Shown here: one piece after another, positions 12,283 to 25,560 of the stretch
Layout of the letters: each line of letters opens with the position of its first letter
Position numbering within the stretch: position 1 is the stretch's first letter
NCBI GenBank assembly: GCA_947652115.1
Contig: OX393561.1
Span: 30,738,199-30,802,198 of the forward strand
Reading direction: 5' to 3'
Length of the DNA stretch: 64,000 nt
Origin: Blastomussa wellsi
Taxonomy: Eukaryota > Cnidaria > Anthozoa > Scleractinia > Plerogyridae
Notes under the pieces: model-generated
What the model was told of the DNA's origin: nothing
Database searches by the model: none
What the model saw: only the letters and a program-made list of their open reading frames with translations
Made by a program: the position numbers and the translations under genes

Positions 12283-15200
12283 ACTCCCTATTACTGAACC
12301 GACGCACGGCAACATGAAATCTATTTGTTAAATAGACGTTTTCATTTCTTTGTTATTCTTTTGTTTTCATGCTAATCGGCCCGCCCAGCCTCGTCAGCAT
12401 GTGCAAAGAACAAAAGAACTTGAATTCAGAAATGAGGTTTGGCGGGCAATTAATATAAGCATAAAAGAATAATAAACAGCCTCGGTGCAAAAACCTGTGA
12501 AACTCACGAGTGACGTAAAAAATACGTGATCCCCTGCCCCACTCCCACCCTCCTTCCTCCTCTTTCGACACCTGCTTACGCATGTTACTTCGTAGAGGAA
12601 GTCTTAGAGAAGTTGGCGTTTTTCCGGATTGTGGTTTTCTGTCAAAAAACGTGACCTTCTCTGTATTATTCTAATTTATTTGCCTTAATTACCTATGCGC
12701 TCTTTATTGGCCTTATTGCTTTGGGTTTCGCTTTAGGCACGTACTCTAATAAAAGACGTCACGTTTGACAAGTACTTTGCAGCTACTAGCGACATTCCCG
12801 CGACAAGTCTATGCATTGTCTATGTTGATTCTGAATTTTTAAATGTGCACCGAACAAACATAACTGTTGAGTAGATGTTTGAAAATGAAGGAATTGTCTT
12901 TCACAGGGTGGGGAGGGGGGATGTTGGCGCGGTATTTTTGAGGCGTGTCCGTAAAATCGGCAGAACAGGACTGTCAATTTATTTCACAATTAATCCATGT
13001 TTTTACCTGTGCTTCCTGCAGTGACACGATAATCCCACGTTCATAGAGAATTTAGTAAGAAGTTTAAGAAAGTTGTCAAGGTTGACAGTCAGAGAAAGTT
13101 TAATATATATCGTGTTACAGTTGGCAACAAATGTCGCCTCTGGGAAAGACACTAGTCAGAATATTTGTCTGCGTGCAATTCTGTTTTCGTCCCGTCACAT
13201 TCTATTATCACAATCTACAACAGTTTTTAATATTTTTTACCCTGTTTTTGATATATAATTGCGCGTAAAACGCCACCTTTTGTCCCCTCAGCATACCCTC
13301 AGGCATTTGACGATTTTCACTGGATTTTTTAATATGATAGAATAGTTTCTTTCATGCTATAATAAAGAACTTCGTTTACAAGCCACAAACGTTTCAAAAT
13401 AATACAACGGGTAGGCAATGCTAGGGTAACTCCACAGGATAATAAGCAATATTCGAACCTTGCAGTTTTCAGGATGTTGTTAGAATCAAAATCAATTACA
13501 ACTACGCAGTTGATAAGAAAACAGGAACTGATCAACAAGAGATATTTGTCTTTATAACATAGCTAGCAGAGCCGCGCAATCAAATTCAGTATACGTAAGC
13601 ATGATCAAAATCCCGATAGTGCACGCTGATAGCTGAGCAAATCGACATCACAGCTCCGCACCTGCAGCGAAGTCCTTTCGAGAAGCTTGACATCCGACAG
13701 ATCCGAATCTCTTGTTGTCACCGCCATAAATATCCAGAAAGAAGTGCAGGAAAATAGCATCGTTGTGTCCACTGCAACTGAGAAAACCATAAGCGGCTTC
13801 GGATCTTTCTTTCCGTTCAAAATGTCCGCGTCAATCTTGGATCAAATTTTAGCCACACTTGTTGACATTTACTGTCAAACTGTTTTTAGTGTTTACTCAA
13901 ACCGTTTTGCAACGGTCTATTTTCGGTAATCGATGTACTTTTTGAATCATTTTGACTTATTTTGATTCTTTGTTCGAATTTTGTGCGAACTGTACGTTTT
14001 CTCACAGAAACTGAAAATGTGGCGTGTTGTAAATTAACCAATAAAAACGCAGGTTTTCTTCTCTGTAGTTAAGAGAATTTGTATTTAATCAGGAAATAAT
14101 TGTTAAATAAAAGTGCCATTCTTGAGCGTGATTTCCTTTTTAAAAAAAAGAATTTTGTATTTAAACTGCAGTAAAATAAAACACGAGCTTTCAACAGAAA
14201 ATTTGAAATAAAACCAATTCCTATGTTGCTTAATATTTCGCTTACCGCGAACAATCACTTCTGATGTTGTTGTCCGTTTTCCGCGTCGGATTTAATGCAC
14301 AATTCCACCGGCTATGTTATAAGAAGCTAGAGTTGCCCTCGGCTATCGCCTCGGGCACCTCTTACGCTTCTTTCGTGCTCTCCAAACTTCCCGCGTGCTC
14401 CATAACCCGATAGTGCGCGCTAAAGCATGAACCAATTGTAAATTGGTAGCCTCTGGGGTTCTATTTCAGGCTGACTTTTGTGTATTAAAAACGCTTTTGG
14501 AATACTTCCAAAAGACACTAAAAAATTTATTGAGACCACAGCTTTCATTAACATTGTGTGTTTTATTAAAGTCTTTTCATTAGTGTCTAACTGTGTTCGC
14601 CTTCACAACAAATTTAATTAATTTTGCACTTAACTGATCTATTTTTTAAATAGTAAAGCTGGCAGACAAATCATTTTTTTCTTGTCGGAAGTCTTTACAA
14701 ACAGGATTCAAGTTAATTTAACAGTTTGCATATAGCCGCTAAAACAATATAGCCCATATTTTTGCGTTCGACAGAACGCCTTCCTAATGCTGTCGAAATC
14801 GAGATTTTTGGCCGATTCATGTATCACACCAATTTGGCCACCCCGAAAAATTCTTCAGGGGCGAATTCTGGACTGTGCTTCTTCTTTTGTTCGGAGTGTT
14901 CTCAGGTAAGCTGCGTTGTATACGTTGTTTTCGGGTCCCTTCGAGTGTTTTTCGATTTTGTCTTACTTTTTTCGCAGTTGTATTGATTTATTTGGGCTAT
15001 CACTGGCAAAGATGATTGAAGCTACTTATCAGAACATCAGAAGCCTGCCTACTGCTGGTGTGTTTTCTAGGAAACAGATGCTGCTATTCGCCGAAGCAAC
15101 CCACTGATCTCATTATAAAACTCGGCTGCTTTTCATTGGAGATTCAACTTCTGTCCGCGTAGTGTTGTGACGCTCTACTGTTCAAATCAGCCTTATTGTT

Positions 15201-17002
15201 ATCCAAGAAGAACCTTGTAGCGAAGATTGTACAACTCCTGGTGCGAATATATAACAGCAGATTTCGATCGGTGCCGTGACAATGTTTGTAATCGTGAATT
15301 TTATGTTTGCATTTTAGCTTGCATGTGCGTTTGCTGCGTTAAATTGTTTACATTTGTTGGGCGACAAAGAAATGATATTTGTCATACACAGTCTGCGGTT
15401 TTCGAAACACTGACTGCAACTTTGTTATTTGTGAATAGCGGTGTCACGCAATGCAAAAAGCTCCAAATATTGTATTTGTATGAATAAATCGGAAAAATCA
15501 TGTTCATCAACCACAGTTATGTTAAGAGTTTCATAATGATTTTTAAAATGTTTTCTGGAAACCAAATCGAAATGAAGCCAAGTGAATCGAAATCGTTGAA
15601 CGCACTCCTACTCTTTGGTTGCTACTAGTATTAAATACAAGTCCGTCTTTTTTGTAGCGAATGAAAGATAATTACACGAGTCCAACAAAAGAAATTTATA
15701 TAAGTGTGTTTATGCAGCAATTGTGTTTTCTGTTATTCATGTTTTCTTTTGCATACTTTATTGAAACCTTGAGTTAATTTAATATATTTTTCCCCGTGGC
15801 CTATGGGCGAGTTTTAGCTTCACTTGTCTTATGATGTCCACGAACTGATTGAAGTCGACAAAATCTTACGTAGTGTACTCAAAATAGGTTGCTGTTTCAT
15901 GAGCTGTTAGGGCGGCGCCAAAACACAAACTTGAAAGCCGTCATAACATGTAAACTGCAGGAATTAAAATAATTTTCTTTTGTTTCAGCCTTCGCCGCTC
16001 ATTCGTGCATTCGGTATTGTTTGTGCTGCCGGAGTTCAAGGGCAACTTTCCAATGTCATTCGTTTTCCAGAAAAATAGATCAGATGTTATTTAGTAAGTG
16101 CTATGTTTTCAGTTTCTTTTTTTTTTTTTTTCATGCATAAATGCAAAAGATTTCTAACACGAACAAGTATTGCTCGCTCAACAGTGATGTTAGCAAATGT
16201 TTCAACTGTGTAAGGTATGCAGCCCAAAAGACATGAACTAAAATATGAAAAGTATCATGATAAATTCTTAATCTAAGAATTTTCATAAGAATATTTTTAG
16301 CCTAAAATCGGCAGTAAAATAAGGATATTCAGCCTGGACCGGAGAAACAATATTCTTATAAAAAAGAAAGAGTGAACCTTGAAAATAACAACCGACTGCG
16401 ATTAAAGTAGTTTTTCAGTTTTGGTCTGAAATCGAAGAATTTGAAGAGCAAAATAGGCAAGCAGAGCGTGATAAGGAACGAAAATGTGTGTTACACTGTA
16501 CAGAAATTGCCGGCTAAAAGCATTATTTACTCAAGCACGCAAGTGTGCTGGCCTCTTCCGCTCGATCCCACCGGAGAGTTTATGGCGGATTGTAAGCCAC
16601 CTTGCAATGATAATATAACTGCACAAAGGGATCACCGGTGCTTGAGAGTTTTAATTGACTTTTAAGAACCCAGTTTAATGCCGCATGCACTTTTCGCGTG
16701 CTGTGGTCGTGCGTCCGGCAAAAGGTGCCTTTTTCCGCAAGCTGCGGTTTATATGAAGGACAGATTCGTATGTTTTATATTTTTTGCGGCTAGCTTTTTT
16801 TTTTCGGGGAAAGTGGGCTGATCTTACAGAACACTTTAATTCCGGCTAGAAAACTGTTTAATTTTCGTTTTTCCCTCGGATATTAAACAAAGCGTGGTGG
16901 GAATTAATATTTGCACTTGATTTCGGAAACAGAGCTCCAGATAGAACAGTGAAGGGATTAAATGAAACTTGGGAACAGTTCCTGGATTTTTTCTAGGTGA
17001 AA
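12283..17002. other. Intergenic stretch, no supported gene
   Basis: About 4.7 kb of AT-rich DNA. Open frames reach at most 86 codons and carry no recognised domain. The frame at 14762-14986 is crossed by a donor-like CAG|GTAAGC near 14903-14910, which could mark an untranslated or very short 5' exon, but no partner exon was found. A run of about 14 T lies near 16118-16131. Confidence 0.4.
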
Positions 17003-17291
17003 TTCATTACACCCCTCTGTAACAGACCCAGTGGAATCTTTATCCTCACTGGATTTTCGGGAAAAAGTCACCGGGTTGGCTAATTTCCCACTGGGTCCGC
17101 TCGTTTTCTGTTTTATTTTGCTTATTTATTATTATTATTTTGCAAACAAAATACGCTGGGTCACACCGCACAGTCACTGGGTAAAATCAGAATATTCACT
17201 GGGTACTGGGTACACTAAATCTTCGCTGGGTAGGGGACAATAATCCACTGGGTAGTGTTTCAGTGGGTCTGTTACAGAGGGGTGTTTCATT
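17003..17291. mobile_element. 277-bp MITE with perfect target duplication
   Basis: The element runs from 17009 to 17285. Its termini ACACCCCTCTGTAACAGACC and the inverse GGTCTGTTACAGAGGGGTGT form a perfect inverted repeat of about 24 bases. It is flanked by TTCATT at 17003-17008 and 17286-17291. The interior contains repeated CACTGGGTA-like units on both strands. It has no coding capacity; the 70-codon frame inside is spurious. The superfamily is not assigned. Confidence 0.85.
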
Positions 17292-19716
17292 GATCTTTTT
17301 TCGCGAATTTAAATTTTTCGGGGCGGCCTTTTTTCTATGCTGAACATCGTCCTCACATTATATACAAAAAATTTATACGCCACTGAAACAAACCTTTCTT
17401 GTGTGTCATTTTGAAAGTAGCTGGCCTAATAAGATACATAAATGCTATTACCTTTATCCCACGAGTGTGTGTATATATTTTTCTTTAGGCGCAAAATTGT
17501 TTTGAAAAGTTCGTTGCAATTAAGATAGAAAACTGTGTCGCGACGTCTGTTTTTCTTGTGAATTAACACAACCTGACAGCAGGATAGTTGCTGCAGGCCG
17601 CGTGAAAATATTGTGAAGGAAAACTTTGCGTATCATGTGCTAGTTCCGCAAATGCTGGATTCGTCTCGTTACACACTCATTAGTTTTGACGGGCGAAAGA
17701 AAAGAAATTGGTGCAATTTAGGTAGAGCTATATACACAGAAACCCTCGCGTTACTAATGAGGAATAAGGCCATACTATAAAAGCCGGGGGAAAAACGTGA
17801 AGAAACTCACGTTTTCTAAAGCTTTTCAAGCGCCGAAGTTCTTAAAAAATGTTAGATGAGAAGATCTTATAGCAGTGAGGGTGCTGTTCTTGTTTCCGCG
17901 CAGTTTATATTATCGTTTCGTTCGATTAAAAAAAACCTCGAATCAATATCCGCATGCCACTCAAATTGCCTGGAAAGTGCTAAATGAGTAAATTACAACG
18001 AAAAACAAGGAAATAAAAATAATTTCAGCTAATGTAAACTTGTCAGAAATTGTATTATTTCTGTCAAATCGTCAAGTTTTGAATTTTTGCCTAACGCGGC
18101 GCGGCGTATATTTTAGCTTTGGGTGTTTCATGGGAAAATCAATTGTCTTTGAACAGTACATGTACAGATGATTGGACGGGATAGTTTTTAACAGATCAGA
18201 GAGTATACCGGGCGTGTACAATACAACTTCTTTGAATGCGCTTGAACGCATGTTAACAATCGCTGTCAATCTATTTTGGCTATTTTGTCTTTCCGGAGAT
18301 CAGAAAGGAAATTCGACTCAAACGCTGTTAGTAATTCGTTGCACGTTCGGATACAATTGTCGCAAACTCATTAGATCTTCCTGGGCCAAAAAATCAAGCG
18401 TCGTATGCCGAAACTGGCTGGAAACTGCCGGAAAACTACGTACGCCCCGTTGCTCAGTTTTCAACACCTTTAAAAGGGTGAATAGGCAATTCAATACTTG
18501 TGCTGTGTCATATGTTTCCGTCCCCGCAGAGTTGGCTAATTAATTCGCGTTCGAGTATCTATTTAATCTGTTGAAATAATATTGATATGGTACCAGGATT
18601 TAGCAAAATTAATAATCTGTCTGGCGCAGAGTATTTCCAAACACAGCGTTTTTTGCCAGGCCGTATTTGGACATTCCCCCTAGCGTAATTTTATCCTTTA
18701 TTTCTCTGGAAACAATTCCAAATAGACTGAAATTGAGCGTAATGAGCTCTAAAACACTAGTTCTTTTTTTGCGTATTTGATTTGATTGAAGTTGTGTCTA
18801 ACAGGAAGTAATTAGTCAGACAGATGAAGAAGGATTAAATTGCTTGTCCACTGTCGAGCCTCAAGCCTGACTACTCTAGGACATTTCTGCTCTTTCATTT
18901 GGCTCTTAAATACACAAATTATCTTGCAACCCTGTGCGGCCTACCTTATTATCGACAACAACAAAACATATCCCGCAATTTTCCAATCGAGCTATCGTTC
19001 AATTTATTCCAAAGACTTCCATCCTAGGGCTTATTTGACGCGAAGATTGCCTTAGAAATAATGCCCCTTGCTGCTGACAGCTGTGAATTATTCAATCGAG
19101 GAAGAAAATAACACTGGCCTTGAAATAGCAGCTTTGCGCATATAACGTGATGCCTATGCACAAATTATTCGCCTCTGTGAACGTTTTATTTTGGCGGGGC
19201 CACGCGTTTAGCCTGATTATTGACCGCGAAACATTCACGTTTGTAAACATACCTTTTTAATAAGTGTTCTGCCCCAAAAAAATTTTGTCGCGTTCACGAT
19301 CACCACGTACACAATACTGAAATAGATCTCTAAAACATTTCTGTCAGTGAAGAATATCCCTTAATCTGGGGACTATCGCATTGCGAGGCAACTTGACTGA
19401 CAACCTTCGCAATGTAATCAACACAAGCTCGGAATGTCCGCGGTTGCTATGGTTTGCTAAGTATCTGTGTGTTCTGATCATTCATCTTTCAGCGTTGCGA
19501 CCCCAGGAACGGTTCGGTTGATTTGACCCAAATTAATAATATTCTATTATCTATTTCATCCCGTCTAATTGCTGGCTTATTTGAGCGATTATTACTGGCC
19601 GAGCAAGCATAAAACCCCGTGAGCTACCACTAGAGTTGCCATTTGAAAGGAAATCTGACGAGCGAAGCACTTGACAATATACTGCGAACATTCCGCGAGA
19701 GGGACGTTGAAGAGTC
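17292..19716. other. Intergenic / upstream region of the GPCR gene
   Basis: AT-rich DNA with no recognised gene. A 123-codon frame at 18172-18543 has no domain or splice support. The last ~200 bases before 19717 would hold the 5' untranslated region or promoter of the GPCR. No unambiguous TATA box or initiator could be assigned by eye. Confidence 0.4.
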
Positions 19717-20847
19717 ATGGCTGCCAGCAACACAACACTGGATATAGACTCCGTTTGTTCCAATTCGACGTTTCCTCTTTTCATATTGTATAGCGTGTTT
19801 CTTGTGTTAATAATGTTGGCCACAGTATTTGGAAACGTTCTGGTAATAACCGCGGTTTATCTCTACCATCGCTTGCGCCGAATGACTAATTTCTTCATCA
19901 TCTCTCTGGCTGTTTCCGACCTGTTTGTAGCCCTGGGTCACTTGCCGCTTCGCATTGATCTCAGCGTACACAATAATAATTGGTGCTTCGACAAGACGCC
20001 CGGCGTTGTAACAACGTGCGCCTATTGGATCGTTATGGACACGGTGTTTAGCAGCGCGTCCATCTGCAATCTGGTCGTCATCTCGATTGATCGCTTCCTT
20101 GCTATCACCAAACCTTTCGAGTACCAAAGAAGGATGACAAAAAAGGTCGGATTCTCGCTGATCGCGTTTGTTTGGGTGTACGCTATGCTGTGGGGTGCCT
20201 TAAGCCTTATCGACTGGGCGGGAGATTCAACTCCGGACAAACCTCACATTAACGTCATTTGGAGCAAGTCAGGCGAGCGTATTTGCGGGAAACAAGACAG
20301 GATTTACTACACGGTAGCGATGGCCGTCGCTTTCTTTTTGCCACTGCTTATAGTCATCGTAACGTATTCGTGCGTGTTTCGCGTGGCGTTCACTCAAGCG
20401 AAAGCCGTGGCCTCCCTTGATCCGACCAAGGGAAAGAGGCATATTTTGCGCGAACTGAAAGCAACCAAAACCATTGCTATTGTTATCGGAGTGTTTATTG
20501 TATGCTGGTTGCCGTTTTTTATTATCATTGTGATGAGTTTTTGGTGTCAAAGCTGCTTCGATCCGTTCATAACAAACAGGACTCTTTCGTACGCTATAAG
20601 AATCACATTTGTATTTGTTCTGCCCGTCATGAACAGCTCGTTAAATCCGCTGATTTATACGCTATTCAACAAGGAATTCCGCTCAGCATTTACCCGGATG
20701 CTGTGCAGGAACAGAAAAGCGTCACGGAGCGATGCCATGGATGAAGCCTCGGTAACTGAAGCTGCAAACTCTAGGACGAGCACAGCGAGGGGCAGTGGGC
20801 GAAAGTCATGGATAAGTATGAACGGAAGAGACAAGCGCCCGAGTTAG
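19717..20847 (+). CDS. Rhodopsin-family (class A) GPCR, biogenic-amine-receptor-like
   Basis: A single-exon 376-residue seven-transmembrane receptor. Visible class A landmarks are GN39-40 (TM1), LAVSD 64-68 (TM2), C101 with C190 for the extracellular disulfide, DRF 125-127 in place of DRY, P209 (TM5), CWLPFF 263-268 (TM6) and NPLIY 310-314 (TM7). N-glycosylation sequons lie at N5 and N16. D108 is at the 3.32 position used by aminergic receptors to bind the ligand amine. However, TM5 has alanines at 5.42 and 5.46 where catecholamine receptors often have serines, and TM7 lacks the usual W7.40 and Y7.43. The role is cell-surface ligand sensing coupled to G proteins; the ligand is unknown. The C-terminal tail is Ser/Arg-rich. 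The first ATG was chosen because it precedes the sequons and TM1 with normal spacing. Intronless GPCRs of this kind are common in cnidarians. Confidence 0.93.
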   Translation: MAASNTTLDIDSVCSNSTFPLFILYSVFLVLIMLATVFGNVLVITAVYLYHRLRRMTNFFIISLAVSDLFVALGHLPLRIDLSVHNNNWCFDKTPGVVTTCAYWIVMDTVFSSASICNLVVISIDRFLAITKPFEYQRRMTKKVGFSLIAFVWVYAMLWGALSLIDWAGDSTPDKPHINVIWSKSGERICGKQDRIYYTVAMAVAFFLPLLIVIVTYSCVFRVAFTQAKAVASLDPTKGKRHILRELKATKTIAIVIGVFIVCWLPFFIIIVMSFWCQSCFDPFITNRTLSYAIRITFVFVLPVMNSSLNPLIYTLFNKEFRSAFTRMLCRNRKASRSDAMDEASVTEAANSRTSTARGSGRKSWISMNGRDKRPS

Positions 20848-23800
20848 GCGGACGCGTCGGTCGTCGGACGCGTCGAGGCAAAACTCAAGTTTGTTGCGAA
20901 ATCGGAGGGGATGGATCAGCTAATCGGCTGAAATCTTGAACGATGTGTCAGCAAAAGAGGGATTTGAAATTGAAAAAAGCAGAGTAATTCCAAACATTTT
21001 GACAGCAGGACAAAACCATGCTATCCGGCGTGTTGCCGCCGATTTTGTTTTCCCTCGGACTTTTTGATCGTCTTTATAAACACAATAGTTGTATATTGAT
21101 GTGGTTATAAGTATTAATTTCAATCTGGGTTAACAAAAAATCCCTACAAAGCCTTGGTCGACCGAGATAAGTTATAGATTTGTCGCAAAGTTTTCTTTCG
21201 GTAACTTCAAAGCTGTACCAATTCAAATAAGCGAAGCTTTTCGCCAAAAAATGAAAGGTAAAAAAAAATAGCAGGGGAAATGTAGCGATCTTTTCGTTTA
21301 TTATAGTTTTTGTTTTTCAAGAAGAGCATATTGTCGAGGAGTAGCGGGAAATTATAGCCGATTGTAACTTCCATTCGCAATTTAAATACGAAAAAACTCT
21401 TTATTGTTTCATCGAACAAGAGTACACAAAAGTTGTGATGTGATTGAAACGGTTTTATTGCATTACGTATAACGAGCGATAGTTTCCCCGTATTGCCACA
21501 CCACGCGAAATCGAATTGACAATCGCTTTGTATATTTGAACGAAAAGAATAAAAGTACCTTGTAGCTGTGTTAAATTTAGTTTTAGTTGTGTACCTTTTA
21601 GGCTGTTGATAAAACATCACGATTAAAAAAATGTGATAAGATATGGTAATTGTTGGTCCATTTAATTTTAATCTTGGCTACATGCCTAACGATAGATATA
21701 ACTAAAAAAAGTTGCATATGTTTATAAATTCAGCTATTCTTGCTTTAATGTTGGCGGAAGTTTTCCATTTAGAATCACCTAGGTCTGCTAATACACTGCC
21801 TTATTATTTGTAACAGCATCATCGTTGCGCTGCCTTTGATGCCGCATCAGTACAGAAAAACATCAAATTGACTCATCACCTCGGTTTGTAAAGAATACGT
21901 AGCCGTTTGATAAGATTATCGGCTTGGGGTCTTTTTAATTTTGCCGTCGAGTCTGCTGGTCTCCTGCGGGATTTCAACTTTGATTTACAGATATTTGTAA
22001 AACTACATACATTTCAAAAATAGAAGCCTTCTTAACCGCGATATTTCGTCTTTAATATGAGTTTTTAATGCAAAGATTGTATAACTCTAGAATGCCGCCT
22101 AGTGGGTTGAAGAGACATGAAATGGGTTTAAAATGTGTCACCCTGAGAAGCTCATTTCCTTTTTAAAATCCTTTCAAAGAATATTGGGTAGCAATTTGAA
22201 ATGGTTTGGAAGTAACTTAATTTCCTTGGCGATGTTCTGCTAAATTACTACAACCTATTCTCTTTTTTCGAATGCTGGTCGGACGAAAACTGCGAGTTTT
22301 ATCTTAAGATAAACAACCGGGATCAATTTGTCGTGTGGTTCACTGCGATGAAGCTTGTGTATTTATTAAAAGTTTAAAAAGCAGCTGCTTGTAAGAGGCT
22401 TGTTTTTAGTAGATTTGACAAAGCATATTGTCACGTTTAATCATCCAGTTTCGCCTAATTGTCATAACAACGGCTCCTAAGGCTATTTTATAGCGACAGA
22501 AAGCTGGGTAATTCTGCGATGTTTGGCAGTTCGAGAGGCAGTTATTGTCATTTTTGCTTGTCGTGCCAAACAAGGCATTCCTAACAACGCTAAAGGGAGT
22601 TTCAATAACTTGAAAATTACCTGCCACGAGTTATCAAAGGGCCTTTTGTACCCATTATATGAAGTTTTATAAACACAAAACTCTCAAAAGAAACTAAAGT
22701 CCCCCGTTTCTTTTTAAATTGTTTTTACTTTCTTTTTGTCATTTGATCTTTTTCTTCTAGAAGCTAATTATTCAAAAGTGCACCCTTGAACACTATGGAA
22801 ACATGAAACGCTCCTCAGAAATATGTCATTTGTATATACTTAAATATACTTTTTGATTTTTCATCACGTCGTCGGTAAGAAATCATTGGATATAATTGTA
22901 GAATGTTCCCAATTGCATTTTCTGAACAAATTTACCCCTTAATTGAGGCAATAAAACAAATGTCAAACCACAAGAACGAACACAATGCGTTGTTTATTTG
23001 GCGTCGATTTGATATTTCACGATCAGTCTTCAAGGACTTTATTAGAATAACATTTGTTGTCATGGCGCCTGCAGGAAAATGAATTCAAATAAGTCCTTTG
23101 TGTCGTAAGTTGCTTTTAGCGGATGCCAAAATTTAATTATAAAATACAAAACAGCTTCCTTTCAGCTATTGACATAAATTGTTAGCTTTTGAGGACCAGC
23201 TTAAGAACGTCGCGTCGAAATAAAAGCCTTTGGTTGTGTTCTTGATGATCCACCCACTCGCTGACTTTTGTTACTTAAACCAGTGGTTTACAATAAGGCG
23301 ACAGGGTAATCACCCCGCAAACATTCCGCGCGTTCGCGCTTGATCGAAAGGTCTTAAGAGATGTCTCTTTAAATTTGCGTGTCCTTTCATTAACGCTATT
23401 TCTTGCAAAATGTGTTTACCTTTGTGGCGTATGTTTATTTTATGCCTCGCATTCCTTTTCGGACCTCACGAATATTACATACAGAAAATTCCGTGTCTAA
23501 CTTGGTGGAAATTATCCGTAAAAGCGAAACCAAGCTGTGATTTAGGATCGACTAGGAGTTCTCCAGAAGTTTCAACTTGAAAACAACTTTGTAACAGTTT
23601 TGTCTGCCTGCTGAAACCCCACCTGAATTCTCAATATCTTCCCCCTCAATTAGATGTAAAATTAATTACAATGGCTTTATTTGCCTTGTGTGGCTTCTAA
23701 AATGTAATCACTTTCTTTCGTAATTTCGTGATTATTTCTCGAAATAGATCTTTACAATGCGATCTGTTTCAAAGTTTTTTCCACTATAGTGTAGAATTAT

Positions 23801-25122
23801 TTTAAAAACTTCAAGTCAACGAGGCTCGTATTCCTAGGCTGTTTCGTCAGAATGATTTGTCCTTTGTATCGCGCTTAAACCGAAAGAAAAATAGGTTATT
23901 ATTGTGGCGCAGATTTCTGTGATTAATGTGACCAATGTTTGCATTGCAAAATTGCAAGAGATCCGCCCAAAGTTGCTACAAGTTATTTTTTCATAAAACT
24001 GTCAGATTTACTACTTCGATAAAAGCACTTGTCATTTCAAATGTTTGCACAGTTTCGTATTCCAGATTCTTTGATTCTTTGGCTTGTTTTCAGTAACAAT
24101 TCAGATAAATCAGTCCATGTGTAATCGTTGTTCAACAGCAACTTTACCTTTTAATCTGCGTGGCCCTTTCAACAAGTATAAACTTGGCATTTGAGAGTAA
24201 ATCGGTTTACGATGTATCTTTTCTTTTGTAAACTGTATACTAACACTTTAGTTTGGGAAGGTTACTTGATAGCATTTCGGACATCGTTTTGTCCTTTCAA
24301 GAACCCGCAGCTCGTAACATTACCGTGTTATTCAGATCAGTTTTCACTCGATTCACTAATAAACGCCCTCCTTTTTGTTCATCTGGTTGTGTTCTTCTGT
24401 AGACAGGAATTCCCCACCTTATGTTAGTAAAAAAAAAAACAAAACGAAAAATGGGCTTTCAATGGAAGCTCAAATATGTAGATAAGATTGAACATTACGG
24501 AAAATATATTATATTAAGTTCCAGGGTGTTTCATAGAACAACTCTGAAGGAAAGACATTACAAATGTTAAATGTGGGAATACGATACAATGCCATTAATA
24601 AAGTCATGCTAGGTAGTTTACGAAAATTACTAAAGAATAGCGAAACTTCACAGAATTCGCGAAAAAAGATGTCAAGACAGTTCAAGGTGGGCCCTCGACG
24701 AAACTGCGAATTTTACGAAAATCGCGAAAAAACGTAAAATTTGTAAAATCAGCTATTTCAGCAAATTGTGTAAAATTCGAATTAATGTGTTGTGATTAAT
24801 ATAACAAAGGCTTCAAGGAGGGCCCTCGACGAAACTGCTAAATTAAAAAAAATGCGAATTTTATACGAAAATTACTAAAATCGCGAAAAAACGTAAAATT
24901 TGTAAAATCCGCAATTTTCGCAAGGCCGTGACGAAAAAACGTAAAATTTGTAAATTTTGCAATTGTGTTCAATCCTGGGCATAAGTGAAATAACTGTTCG
25001 CCATGGTAGAAAAACACCAACGAGGTAACAATAAACTTAGGAGAAGCAAGGATATCGATGGCTTCGAACGAGGAAGAATGAGAAGGATTAAAGAACGTGA
25101 AAAATAAATCGCAACTGCACGG
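20848..25122. other. Intergenic stretch downstream of the GPCR
   Basis: About 4.3 kb of AT-rich DNA. A possible polyadenylation hexamer (AATAAA) lies near 21548, but assigning it to the receptor gene is speculative. No open frame shows a recognised domain. A tandem CGCGAA-type repeat at 24640-24980 is listed separately. Confidence 0.4.
24640..24980. repeat. Interspersed CGCGAAAA / AAAATTTGTAAAATC repeat block
   Basis: Motifs such as GAAAATCGCGAAAAAACG and GTAAAATTTGTAAAATC recur several times, and GGGCCCTCGACGAAACTGC occurs twice (about 24690 and 24820), indicating a partial tandem duplication of roughly 130 bases. Similar CGCGAAATT motifs form the last 80 bases of the window. It is non-coding; its origin is not resolved. 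Confidence 0.55.
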
Positions 25123-25560
25123 TTACCATAGCAACTCTACTTTCTGACATTGCCTATAGTTGATAACTCCCCGTTGCTGATTAATAATGGTAATAGGACT
25201 GAATGGAGTCCAATTCGGTCTGTAATAATACGAGTGATTCTTAAAATATGATAATTGCAATTTCCGAAAAATATACACAGTAGAGACATTTTCTAAAGTT
25301 ACAAATTGGTAAAACCCCAGCTCTGAAGGGTAAGTTTTTGTTGCTATAGTGATTGTGATCAATGTGGTGATTGGTGGATTTAGCTGACAGGAATTAAAAT
25401 GATTGGCTTATGCAACTGTCCGATTACAGGTGTCCGATTACAGCCAACTGTCCGGTTACAAAGTCCGATTACAACTTTGCAGATTAATTAATGGAAAATA
25501 CAGCAGTTTATGCACCAATCAGTTATAAGGAAATTGTAATGGTTATGATTAATTCCGATG
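25123..25560 (+). mobile_element. Interspersed repeat, copy 1 (inverted relative to 36100-36660)
   Basis: The sequence from TAATGGTAATAGGACTGA (about 25184) through the TCCGATTACA-rich centre (25420-25480) to GGAAATTGTAATGGTTATGA (about 25528) recurs as the complement at 36105-36655. The shared blocks include GTCCAATT(C/T)GGTCTGTAAT and GCAGATTAATTAATG. No coding capacity is seen. It is probably a non-autonomous DNA element; its termini are not firmly fixed. Confidence 0.6.
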
